DNA of 64,000 nt from Wenzhouxiangella sp. XN201 (GTDB taxonomy: Bacteria > Pseudomonadota > Gammaproteobacteria > Xanthomonadales > Wenzhouxiangellaceae), in assembly GCF_011008905.1 (NCBI RefSeq), contig NZ_JAAIVI010000017.1, positions 930,001 through 994,000 on the forward strand, in the 5' to 3' direction. The notes under the pieces were generated by a model that ran no database searches, was not told where the DNA came from, and saw nothing but the letters and a program-made list of their open reading frames with translations. The translations under genes were made by a program, and so were the position numbers. Position 1 is the first letter of the stretch; each line of letters starts with the position of its first letter. Positions 1-6,941 of the stretch are shown one piece after another.

Positions 1-615
1 AATATGGCTCTTGCCTTCCCTCTTTCGTGCGTCGATTGCGACGAAATCTACCGAATAGCCCGACCTCATGAACGCCATCGTAATCGTGGTGGGATACGAA
101 AACCCATTCGGCAACAGGTATAGAAACTTCTTGAAGAGTTGGGCGCGGGCAACGCGGAAACCGGATGTCAGATCGGGAATAGTGTGCCCGGTGACGATCG
201 ACGCGACGATGTTGTAGGCGCCGTTGGCGGCCAGGCGGGCCGAGTTGGCGTGTGATTTGGCGCCAGCACGGGCGCCGACGACCATGTCATACCCGGCTTG
301 CATGCGTTCGAGCAGGCGGGGGATGTCGGCCGGGTCGTGTTGGCCGTCGCCGTCGAGGAAAACCAGGATGTCGCCTTCCGCGCTGCGCGCGCCGCGTTTT
401 ATGGCCGCGCCGTTGCCCAGGGCGTGCGGGTGCTGGACGACTTTGGCGCCGGCTTCCCTGGCCAATTCGGCGGTACGGTCGGTCGAGCCGTCGTCGACAA
501 CGATGACCTCGGCCTCGGGCAGGTGCTGGCGCACGCCTTCGACCACCTGGCCGATGGCGCCCTCTTCGTCTTTGGCCGGGATGATGACCGAAATCATTTC
601 GGGGTTATTGTTCAT
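1..615 (-). CDS. Family 2 glycosyltransferase (dolichol-phosphate-mannosyltransferase-like), partial
   Basis: The gene enters from the left window edge, so only the first 205 residues are visible and there is no stop codon. It reads as a cytoplasmic GT-A fold glycosyltransferase that would move a sugar from a nucleotide donor to a polyprenyl phosphate or glycan acceptor. The N-terminus has the usual MISVIIPAKDE strand, the nucleotide-binding VVDDGSTD (about residues 39-46) and a metal-binding LDGDGQHDP (87-95). A DLTSGFRV segment further on is typical of the DPM1-like subgroup. The ATG at 615 begins MNNNPEMISV, which fits the family start. It lies 15 nt downstream of the nucleotide-sugar dehydrogenase on the same strand, suggesting one surface-polysaccharide operon. 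Donor and acceptor cannot be told from sequence. Confidence 0.88.
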   Translation of the reverse strand, partial: MNNNPEMISVIIPAKDEEGAIGQVVEGVRQHLPEAEVIVVDDGSTDRTAELAREAGAKVVQHPHALGNGAAIKRGARSAEGDILVFLDGDGQHDPADIPRLLERMQAGYDMVVGARAGAKSHANSARLAANGAYNIVASIVTGHTIPDLTSGFRVARAQLFKKFLYLLPNGFSYPTTITMAFMRSGYSVDFVAIDARKREGKSHI

Positions 616-630
616 GGTCACTCGTGGTTC

Positions 631-1980
631 CTAGAGCCTCGCGTCGGTCGTTTCGGTCGGGAAGGCGCCCTTCACATCGTAGACGACGTGGCGCGGCCGG
701 GCCAGTTGTCGGATGGCTTCGATGCCCTGGTTCTTGAAGCAGTCGTGGGCGACGGCGATGACGATGCCGTCGTAGTGGGCATCTTGCGGGTTTTCGACCA
801 GCGCGACGCCGTGTTCGTGGCGGGCGTATTCGGCTTCCACCCAGGGATCGTGCAGGTCGACTTCGATGCCGTAGCTTTCGAGCTCGTCGGCAATGTCGAC
901 CACGCGGGTATTGCGGATGTCGGCGCAGTTTTCCTTGAAGGCCAGGCCCATGATCAGCACGCGGGCGTCGCGGGTATCGATGTCCTTGCGGATCATCTGC
1001 TTGACCAGCTCGCGCGCCACGTGGCGGCCCATGCCGTCGTTGATGCGGCGGCCGGCCAGGATGACCTCCGGGTGGTAGCCGACGGCTTCGGCGCGGTGGG
1101 TCAGGTAGTAGGGGTCAACGCCGATGCAGTGGCCGCCGACCAGGCCGGGTCGAAAGGGCAGGAAGTTCCACTTGGTGCCGGCGGCTTCGAGCACTTCGGT
1201 GGTGTCCAGCCCCAGGCGGTTGAAGATCAGGGCCAGTTCGTTGACCAGCGCGATGTTGAGGTCGCGCTGGGTATTTTCGATGACCTTGGCGGCCTCCGCC
1301 ACGGCAATCGAGCTGACTCGGTGGGTGCCGGCTTCGACGATGTTGTTGTAGAGGGCGTCGATGAAATCGGCGGCTTCCGGGGTGGCGCCGGCGGTGATCT
1401 TGACCACGTTCTTGAGGCTGTGGGCGGTGTCGCCGGGGTTGATGCGTTCGGGGCTGTAACCGGCGAAGAAGAGTTGGCTGGTTTGCTGGTTGGCTGGTTG
1501 GCTGGTTTGGGGCGGCTCGCCTGCGGCTTTGCCGGTTGCGCATTCGAGGCCGCTTTGGTTCTCCAGGATCGGGATGCAGATTTCTTCGGTGCAGCCGGGG
1601 TAGACGGTGGCTTCGAAGATGACGGTGTCGCCGGGTTTGAGCACGGCGCCGATGGTGGTGCAGGCGGCTTGCAGGTGGCTCAGGTCGGGTTGTTTGTATT
1701 GGTCCACCGGTGTCGGCACCGCGACGATGTAGACCTGGCAGTCGGCCATTTCCTCCGGTTTGCGGGCAAAGCTCAGTTGCCCGGCGCTGGCCAGGTCTTC
1801 GGTCGAGACTTCACGGGTCGGGTCGTGGCCGGCTGAAAGTTGCTCGATGCGGGTCTCGTCGACGTCGTAGCCGATGGTTGGCTGGCGCTTTCCGAAGGCC
1901 ACGGCCAGCGGCAGGCCCACGTAGCCCAGGCCGATGACTGCGATATGTGCCGCATTCGGATCGGGCAGGGGGCTTGGCAT
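631..1980 (-). CDS. tviB: UDP-sugar 6-dehydrogenase (TviB/WbpO type) with a repeat-derived internal insertion
   Basis: This 449-residue protein belongs to the UDP-glucose/UDP-N-acetylhexosamine dehydrogenase family, which oxidises C6 of a nucleotide sugar to a uronic acid using two NAD+. The Rossmann motif GLGYVGLPLA is at 17-26. The catalytic cysteine is in GGHCIGVDPYYL (Cys about 285). FFAGYSPERINPGD (171-184) and the C-terminal UDP-binding domain are present. The sequence resembles TviB/WbpO (UDP-GlcNAc to UDP-GalNAcA route) more than Ugd, but the substrate is inferred. Oddity: between SGL (about 143-145) and FFAGYSPER lie about 22 extra residues that relatives lack. Part of them, QTSQPANQQTSQL (158-170), is encoded by a tandem octamer repeat. 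The frame stays open and all key motifs are intact, so the enzyme is probably functional. Confidence 0.9.
   Translation of the reverse strand: MPSPLPDPNAAHIAVIGLGYVGLPLAVAFGKRQPTIGYDVDETRIEQLSAGHDPTREVSTEDLASAGQLSFARKPEEMADCQVYIVAVPTPVDQYKQPDLSHLQAACTTIGAVLKPGDTVIFEATVYPGCTEEICIPILENQSGLECATGKAAGEPPQTSQPANQQTSQLFFAGYSPERINPGDTAHSLKNVVKITAGATPEAADFIDALYNNIVEAGTHRVSSIAVAEAAKVIENTQRDLNIALVNELALIFNRLGLDTTEVLEAAGTKWNFLPFRPGLVGGHCIGVDPYYLTHRAEAVGYHPEVILAGRRINDGMGRHVARELVKQMIRKDIDTRDARVLIMGLAFKENCADIRNTRVVDIADELESYGIEVDLHDPWVEAEYARHEHGVALVENPQDAHYDGIVIAVAHDCFKNQGIEAIRQLARPRHVVYDVKGAFPTETTDARL
1474..1510. repeat. Octamer repeat array inside the dehydrogenase gene
   Basis: About 4.6 copies of an 8-bp unit (TTGGCTGG, with TTTGCTGG variants) lie inside the coding region. 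The same unit occurs around 10559-10608 and 48237-48383. Read on the minus strand it encodes an eight-residue-period peptide (QTSQPANQ). The flanking 1511-1545 segment is also extra relative to the family. Confidence 0.85.
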
Positions 1981-2188
1981 TCGGCATCCTGGTGGCTCGC
2001 GAAACAGTCAAAAGTATGACAGAAATGCCGCGGGCGCTACAGGCTGCCCAATTGAGTTCGCCCGAACTTCGCGGGGGGCGCACGACGGGCATGTCCAGGG
2101 GCCGGGCAGGTTAGGGAAAGTTCCAAGACTCCGCATTCAGTATTGTCAGTAGGCTACTGAGACTGATCAAAAAATTTGAAAAAAAGTT

Positions 2189-2206
2189 TTGTGATTCCCA
2201 TCACAA
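2189..2206. promoter_or_regulatory. CRP/Clp-type operator upstream of the PAS-GGDEF-EAL gene
   Basis: The palindrome TTGTGATTCCCATCACAA contains a perfect TGTGA-N6-TCACA core (2190-2205), the consensus for the CRP family (CRP, Vfr, Clp). It is centred about 54 nt before the ATG at 2252, in an A/T-rich stretch (2160-2220) that stands out from its GC-rich surroundings. The 271-bp divergent interval 1981-2251 holds this site and a 13-bp palindrome at 2147-2159; I see nothing else there. Confidence 0.6.
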
Positions 2207-2251
2207 TCTGCTATTTTCTGCTTGAGGCCTGCCATTCAGGGAGTGAGGGGC

Positions 2252-4384
2252 ATGAGCAATGTAGAAGATCTGGCGCGTTTTGCTCGCCGAGCAGAGCGGT
2301 CGGAAAAGCCGATCAGCGACGACATGTTCGACTCGGTGGAGGCCGTGTGGGACCGTGTCCAGGATCGCGAAATTGCGGGCATGCTGCTCGATGCCATCCC
2401 GGGGATCTTCTTCCTGGTCGACACCCGGTATCGAATTACCCTGTGGAATCGGCGGCTGCAGAAGCTCACCGGTTTCAACTCCAGGAAGATCAGCAGCATG
2501 TCCGTGCTGGAGATGTTCGACGACTCCGATCGCGTGGAAATGGAACTGGCCCTGGAGAAGTGCCTGATCGAAGCGTATTCGACGGTCGATACATCGGTGT
2601 CGACCGAAGCGGGTGCGAGCCCCCTGCATCATTTCCAGAATCAGCTGGTCGAACTCGACGGCGAACAGATGATCGCCTGCGTGGCCATGGATGTCTCACG
2701 GCTGAAGGAAGTCGAGGCCGAACATGCCCGGCAGCGCGTCCAGTTGGAGCGCCTGGCCAGTCATGTGCCGGGGACCGTCTATCAGTTGCAGCGCGACCAC
2801 GAATCCGGCCGGCTGTGGTTCCCCTACGCCAGCGCCAAGTTCCACCAGGTATTCGGGTTGGACTACTCGGACGTGGCGGAGGATGCCAGTCCGCTGTTCG
2901 ATCGTATCCACGGGGCCGACTCGGACCGCGTGATGCAGGCGCTCGAGCGCAGCGCCGAGACCATGAAGCCCTTCTCCCAGGAACTGCGGATGTATCCCGT
3001 GGGCCGCGCCCGCACCGACGATGCCATCGAATGGATCGAAATCGATTCCGGGCCGGAAAAGCTGCCCGACGGCAGCATCATCTGGCATGGTTTTGCGCGG
3101 CTGGTTACGCACCGGCGCCAGCTCGAGCGAAAGCTGACGCAACTGGCCTACTACGATGACCTGACCGGATTGCCCAACCGGGCCCATCTGCAATCCACGC
3201 TGCGCGATGAGCTGACGGCGGCGGTATCCGCCCGCGAAGGGCTGGCCGTTCTCTATCTCGATCTCGACAACTTCAATGACATCAACGACGCCTGGAGCCA
3301 TGCTGCGGGCGATCGCCTGCTCCAGGAAGTGGGCAACCGGCTCAAGACGCTGGTCAACGGTGAGGGCATGCTGGGTCGCATCGGTGGCGACGAGTTCCTG
3401 GCCATTCTTCGCGGGCCGCGCGTTCGCGAACAGGCCGAGGCGCTTGGCGAGGCCATTTGCGAGACCATGAATGCACCGATGCACTTGAGTGATCGGCAGG
3501 TTCGCATGACCATGTCGATCGGTATCAGCATGTTTCCATGCGATGCCGAAACGGCGGAGGATCTGATTCGCCATGCCGATGCGGCGGTCTACAACGCCAA
3601 GTCCCAGGGGCCGGGGCGCGTCGGGCGATATTCGCGCGAACTGACCGAGGCGGCCCGCGCGCGTCGATATCTCGAAACGGAACTGCGCACCGCCATTGAA
3701 AGTGAGCAGATTCAGGTGGCGTTGCAGCCGATCGTGTCGCTGGCAGACGGCAAGACGGTCGCGGTGGAAGCGCTGGCGCGCTGGTATCACTGGGAAGACG
3801 GGTGGTTGTCTCCGGACCGATTCGTGGCCATGGCCGAAAAGCGGGGCCTGATCGGCACGCTGGGTGAACAGGTCTATCGTCGGGCCATGCTGGCGGTCGC
3901 CGATATGCCCGGCGTCAGTCTCGCGCTCAATGTGGCGCCCGGCCAGTTACAGGATGGGTCGTTTTGCAAGCGTCTCGTCGATCTTGCCCAGGACTGCGGC
4001 CTGGGCGCCGAACGCATTGAAGTTGAATTGACCGAGCGTGCCTTTCTTGGTGAAGGCACCCTTGCGCTTGACCAGATCGATCGGCTGCGACAGGCTGGAA
4101 TCAGCGTCGCGATCGATGACTTCGGAACGGGTTTTTCCTCGCTGGGATACCTGAGACGGCTGCCGGCCCAGCGTCTGAAGATCGATCGCATGTTCGTGCG
4201 ACAGATCGAGAACGACCACGCCAGTGCGGCCATCGTCCGGGCGGTGACCAGCCTGGCTCACGACCTGGGGATGGAAGTCACCGCCGAGGGCGTGGAGACG
4301 GCCGACGAGGCGGAATTTATCCGCTCGCTCGGTTGTGACTATGCCCAGGGTTGGTATTTCGGCCGGCCGACGTTGGTGGAGTAG
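2252..4384 (+). CDS. PAS-GGDEF-EAL cyclic-di-GMP signalling protein
   Basis: A 710-residue cytoplasmic protein expected to make and/or break down cyclic di-GMP. Two PAS-like sensor segments (about 35-160 and 165-290) precede a GGDEF domain (about 300-465) and an EAL domain (about 475-705). The cyclase motif GGDEF is intact (RIGGDEFLAIL), but the RxxD inhibitory site normally just before it is absent (NGEGMLG). The phosphodiesterase half keeps EAL (VEALARW), the VELTE glutamate, DDFGTGFSSL and AEGVET, so it looks catalytically competent. There is no signal peptide or membrane segment. The ATG at 2252 was chosen over an upstream TTG because AGGGAG/GAGGGG lie just before it and MSNVEDLARF starts cleanly. 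A CRP-type site sits upstream. Confidence 0.93.
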   Translation: MSNVEDLARFARRAERSEKPISDDMFDSVEAVWDRVQDREIAGMLLDAIPGIFFLVDTRYRITLWNRRLQKLTGFNSRKISSMSVLEMFDDSDRVEMELALEKCLIEAYSTVDTSVSTEAGASPLHHFQNQLVELDGEQMIACVAMDVSRLKEVEAEHARQRVQLERLASHVPGTVYQLQRDHESGRLWFPYASAKFHQVFGLDYSDVAEDASPLFDRIHGADSDRVMQALERSAETMKPFSQELRMYPVGRARTDDAIEWIEIDSGPEKLPDGSIIWHGFARLVTHRRQLERKLTQLAYYDDLTGLPNRAHLQSTLRDELTAAVSAREGLAVLYLDLDNFNDINDAWSHAAGDRLLQEVGNRLKTLVNGEGMLGRIGGDEFLAILRGPRVREQAEALGEAICETMNAPMHLSDRQVRMTMSIGISMFPCDAETAEDLIRHADAAVYNAKSQGPGRVGRYSRELTEAARARRYLETELRTAIESEQIQVALQPIVSLADGKTVAVEALARWYHWEDGWLSPDRFVAMAEKRGLIGTLGEQVYRRAMLAVADMPGVSLALNVAPGQLQDGSFCKRLVDLAQDCGLGAERIEVELTERAFLGEGTLALDQIDRLRQAGISVAIDDFGTGFSSLGYLRRLPAQRLKIDRMFVRQIENDHASAAIVRAVTSLAHDLGMEVTAEGVETADEAEFIRSLGCDYAQGWYFGRPTLVE

Positions 4385-4394
4385 GGGGAAGACT

Positions 4395-4574
4395 GTCATC
4401 CCGGCCTTGAGCCGGGATCTCGCACGGTTCGGCGGGCACGGCTGAACTGATTGCCACCGGATGCCTGCGAGGCCCCGGATATTCGCTGGCGCGAATCCCT
4501 AGACGACAATCGGGTGGAATTCCAGGATGGCAGGTAAAGGTAGGATCGTCCCGGCCCGGGGCCGGGACTCACGC
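4395..4574. repeat. GTCATCCCGG palindromic element plus a partial second copy
   Basis: An element of about 113 bp (4395-4507) begins GTCATCCCGG and ends near GACGAC. Inner arms GGGATCTCGCAC and TGCGAGGCCCCGG are near reverse complements, so the whole unit can fold back. A second partial arm (GTCCCGG...CCGGGACTC) lies at 4548-4574. It sits 10 nt after a stop codon, between convergent genes. Related copies are at 6077-6287, 12720-12833 and 20272-20313. The interval 4385-4633 contains nothing else recognisable. Confidence 0.75.
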
Positions 4575-4633
4575 ATTTTAAGGTTGGCGTGGCTTTCGGG
4601 CGACCCGGTGGGCTGCCCGCATGGAGAGTCTGA

Positions 4634-5398
4634 TCAGCCTTCGCCTTCCTCTTCCTCTTCTTCTTCGTCTTCCAGGTCGGAATCGACGTAGAACATGCCT
4701 TCATCGGCCATCACGTAGTCGGCAGGGTTCCAGGCATTCATGCTGCCGGCTTCGCAGTCGACGTCACCAGTGGGAACCAGGGCCAGGGTGGCCTCGTCCT
4801 CGTTGGCGTCGCCTTCGGCCGGCAGGTCGGTATCGATGTCAAAGGCGTCTTCGAGATGCAGGTCGCCGTCTTCGTTGACGGTGCCGGTCGCGAAACAGAT
4901 CACGCCTTCGGTTTCACCCAGTGGTTCGGGGACGTAGACGAAGGTGTAATCCTCGCCCGGTGGCAGCGCGTGGGCGTTGAACACGAAATCCCACATCGGT
5001 GCCATCCAGCGATACATGACGCGCGCCCAGGCGCCGTCCTCGATCGCTTCGCCGGTATCGGGGTCCTTCTGCGAGAAGTTCAGGTGGGCAATGCTCGACA
5101 TGCCGGCCTGGCCGTCGGGCCCGCCGGGCTGCGGTCCGCCGGAACAGAAGTCCGGAATGCCGCCTTCGTCCTCGCTGCCTTCCTCTTCATCGTCGTCACC
5201 GCCGCCGGCATGCGGTGGGGGACCGGGTTCACCAGCCCAGGGCGGTGGTCCACCCCAGGGAGGCCCATCGTCACCACCGGGTGGTCCGGGTTCACCGGGC
5301 GGGCCGCCGGATGGCTGGGCGAGAGCGATGCCGGTCAACATCAGCAGGGAGAGTGCGGTTATCGCCTTGAGCAGGCGGAAGGGGTGCTGGTGTTTCAT
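4634..5398 (-). CDS. Secreted Gly/Pro-rich protein with acidic tail, function unknown
   Basis: A 254-residue protein that I cannot assign to a named family. It starts with a signal peptide (LLKAITALSLLMLTGIALA, cleavage near residue 27). A low-complexity Gly/Pro-rich segment (about 28-68, with GPPG and GGPP steps) follows, then an acidic run (DDDEEEGSEDEGG). A globular part (about 80-235) contains PDFCSGG, a YRWMAPMWDF aromatic patch, PPGEDYTFVYVPEP and a cysteine in VICFATGTVNEDGD. The last 15 residues are almost all Glu. Three cysteines remain after the signal peptide. The composition suggests an exported, calcium- or surface-interacting protein, but that is inference. It is divergent from the GNAT gene, with a CRP-like site in the shared interval. 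Confidence 0.7.
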   Translation of the reverse strand: MKHQHPFRLLKAITALSLLMLTGIALAQPSGGPPGEPGPPGGDDGPPWGGPPPWAGEPGPPPHAGGGDDDEEEGSEDEGGIPDFCSGGPQPGGPDGQAGMSSIAHLNFSQKDPDTGEAIEDGAWARVMYRWMAPMWDFVFNAHALPPGEDYTFVYVPEPLGETEGVICFATGTVNEDGDLHLEDAFDIDTDLPAEGDANEDEATLALVPTGDVDCEAGSMNAWNPADYVMADEGMFYVDSDLEDEEEEEEEGEG

Positions 5399-5544
5399 GT
5401 CGTCGTCCTCATTGGTCGAATGGATACAATTCGATCAGCCGGTACAGGCTGGCGAGGATGCCGGACGACGAGTCCCCTTCATCTCGTGACCGGCGCCTCG
5501 GGCCGATCGAGCTTCCAATATAGCAGTTGGGGGGTCAGTAACAC

Positions 5545-5560
5545 TGTGATGTATCGCACA
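5545..5560. promoter_or_regulatory. CRP-like operator in a divergent interval
   Basis: TGTGATGTATCGCACA matches TGTGA-N6-TCACA at 9 of 10 informative positions. It lies 26 nt before the GNAT start, in the 188-bp interval shared with the divergent secreted-protein gene. It is weaker than the site at 2189-2206; the judgement rests on sequence match alone. Confidence 0.4.
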
Positions 5561-5586
5561 TAACCGGGAATTGGTAGGATTCACTG

Positions 5587-6066
5587 ATGGAAAACGCACT
5601 TGAGATCCGCACCGCCCGGCCCGGCGATGAAGCCCTGATCCTCGAATTCATTCGTGAGCTGGCCGAATACGAAAAGCTGGCGCACGAGGTCGAGGCCACG
5701 CCGGCGTTATTGACCGATTCCTTGTTCGCCGATGGCGCGGTGGCCGAGTGCGTGTTTGCCGAGTGGCAGGGCGAAGCGGTCGGTTTTGCCCTGTTCTTTC
5801 GCAATTTCTCGACCTTCGTCGGCCGGCCCGGCTTGTACCTGGAGGACCTGTTCGTGCGCGAGAGCCATCGCGGTCGCGGCATCGGCAAGGCGCTCTTGCT
5901 CCACCTGGCCGACCTCGCCCGCCAGCGCGGCTACGGGCGCATGGAGTGGAGCGTACTCGACTGGAACCAGCCGGCAATCGATTTCTACCACAGCCTGGGC
6001 GCGAAGCCGCTGAGTGACTGGACGGTATTCCGGCTCGATGAGCGGGCGTTGGAGCAGTTGGCGTAG
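5587..6066 (+). CDS. GNAT family N-acetyltransferase (spermidine/diamine acetyltransferase-like)
   Basis: A 159-residue cytoplasmic acetyltransferase that transfers acetyl from acetyl-CoA to an amine. The acetyl-CoA-binding motif A reads HRGRGIGKALL (about 99-109), preceded by the LYLEDLFV strand. The closing WSVLDWNQPAIDFYHSLGA is the motif B pattern seen in the SSAT-like branch (WNxxAIxFYxxLGA). Length is normal for a single GNAT domain. The substrate cannot be told; polyamines or a small amino compound are likely from the SSAT-like motifs. The start at 5587 gives MENALEIRTARPGDE, where the first beta strand is correctly placed. Confidence 0.88.
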   Translation: MENALEIRTARPGDEALILEFIRELAEYEKLAHEVEATPALLTDSLFADGAVAECVFAEWQGEAVGFALFFRNFSTFVGRPGLYLEDLFVRESHRGRGIGKALLLHLADLARQRGYGRMEWSVLDWNQPAIDFYHSLGAKPLSDWTVFRLDERALEQLA

Positions 6067-6076
6067 CGTACTACTT

Positions 6077-6287
6077 GTCATCCCGGCCGCCTTTACTCTG
6101 GTCATCCCGGCCCCCGAGCCGGGATCTCGCACGGCTCGGCGGGCACGGCCAAACTGATTACCGCTGGATGTGTGCGAGGTCCCGAATATTCGCTGGCGCG
6201 AATTCCGGGACGACAGGGGGCACGAATTCCGGGACGACAGGGGGGCGCGAGTTCCGGGACGACAAGGGGGCGGAATTGCGGGACGAC
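6077..6287. repeat. GTCATCCCGG palindromic element with tandem 3' expansion
   Basis: A left arm GTCATCCCGGCC occurs twice (6077 and 6101). The element then runs through GGGATCTCGCAC and TGTGCGAGGTCCCG to CGAATTCCGGGACGAC. That last segment is repeated about four times in tandem with G-tract spacers (6199-6287, unit about 23 bp). It starts 10 nt after the GNAT stop codon. The rest of the 299-bp gap to 6366 shows only AT-richer sequence just before the sigma-factor start. Confidence 0.75.
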
Positions 6288-6365
6288 CCTTGGCCTTTAA
6301 TCGCCGGTTAAGCAAGAATGTGGCACACTGCTGATCTCCATAAAAACGAGAATCCGGTTGCCATC

Positions 6366-6938
6366 ATGTCAGCATCGCAGGAGGTCATTTCGGAAGGTGA
6401 GGTAACGCGCCTGCTCTCGGAGCTGCGCGATCAGCCCGATACCATCGACCGGATTCTGCCGCTGATCTACGATGATTTGCGTGAGGTGGCGCGCTGCCAG
6501 CAGGCTCGCTTCGGTTCCACGCCGACGCTGCAAACCACCGAGCTGGTGCACGAGGCCTTTCTCAAGTTGCGCCATGCCTCCGATCAGAACATCCGCAACC
6601 GGATGCACCTCAAGCGCTTGTCCTCGCTGGCCATTCGCCAGCTGATTGTCGACCACGCCCGCAGCAAGCTGGCAGCCAAGCGCGGCTCCGGCCAGAAACC
6701 GCTGGAGCTCAACGAGGAACTGGCCGAGGGTGGTAGCGAGGAAACCGTCCTGATGATCGACGAGGCCCTGGCCCGGCTCGAGGAAGCCAACCCGCGCCTG
6801 GCCGAGGTGGTCATCGCCCGTTTCTTCGGCGGCCAGACGGCCGAAGAGATCGCCGAAATGCTCGATGTTTCGGTGCGCACCGTGCAGCGCGACTGGGAGC
6901 GCGCCCGTGCCTGGCTGCTGGTCGAAATGAAGGGTTGA
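6366..6938 (+). CDS. ECF-type RNA polymerase sigma factor
   Basis: A 190-residue sigma-70 family factor of the ECF type that occurs beside Ser/Thr kinases. Region 2 spans about 20-95 (LPLIYDDLREVARCQ, then TTELVHEAFLKL). Region 4 spans about 130-185, with the helix-turn-helix GGQTAEEIAEMLDVSVRTVQ followed by RDWERARAWL. Its sequence is closest to the subgroup without an anti-sigma gene (TIGR02999-like); I infer control by the adjacent kinase, only 3 nt downstream and surely co-transcribed. The ATG at 6366 was preferred to the upstream 6318 because MSASQEV begins the compact domain. No -35/-10 is clear in the repeat-rich upstream region. Confidence 0.92.
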   Translation: MSASQEVISEGEVTRLLSELRDQPDTIDRILPLIYDDLREVARCQQARFGSTPTLQTTELVHEAFLKLRHASDQNIRNRMHLKRLSSLAIRQLIVDHARSKLAAKRGSGQKPLELNEELAEGGSEETVLMIDEALARLEEANPRLAEVVIARFFGGQTAEEIAEMLDVSVRTVQRDWERARAWLLVEMKG

Positions 6939-6941
6939 TAC

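Noticed and set aside
298-1836. Long open frame (512 codons) on the plus strand opposite the nucleotide-sugar dehydrogenase
   Set aside because: It is antisense to a clear family member, rich in Ala, Gly, Asp and Val as expected for the complement of GC-rich coding DNA, and has no recognisable motif.
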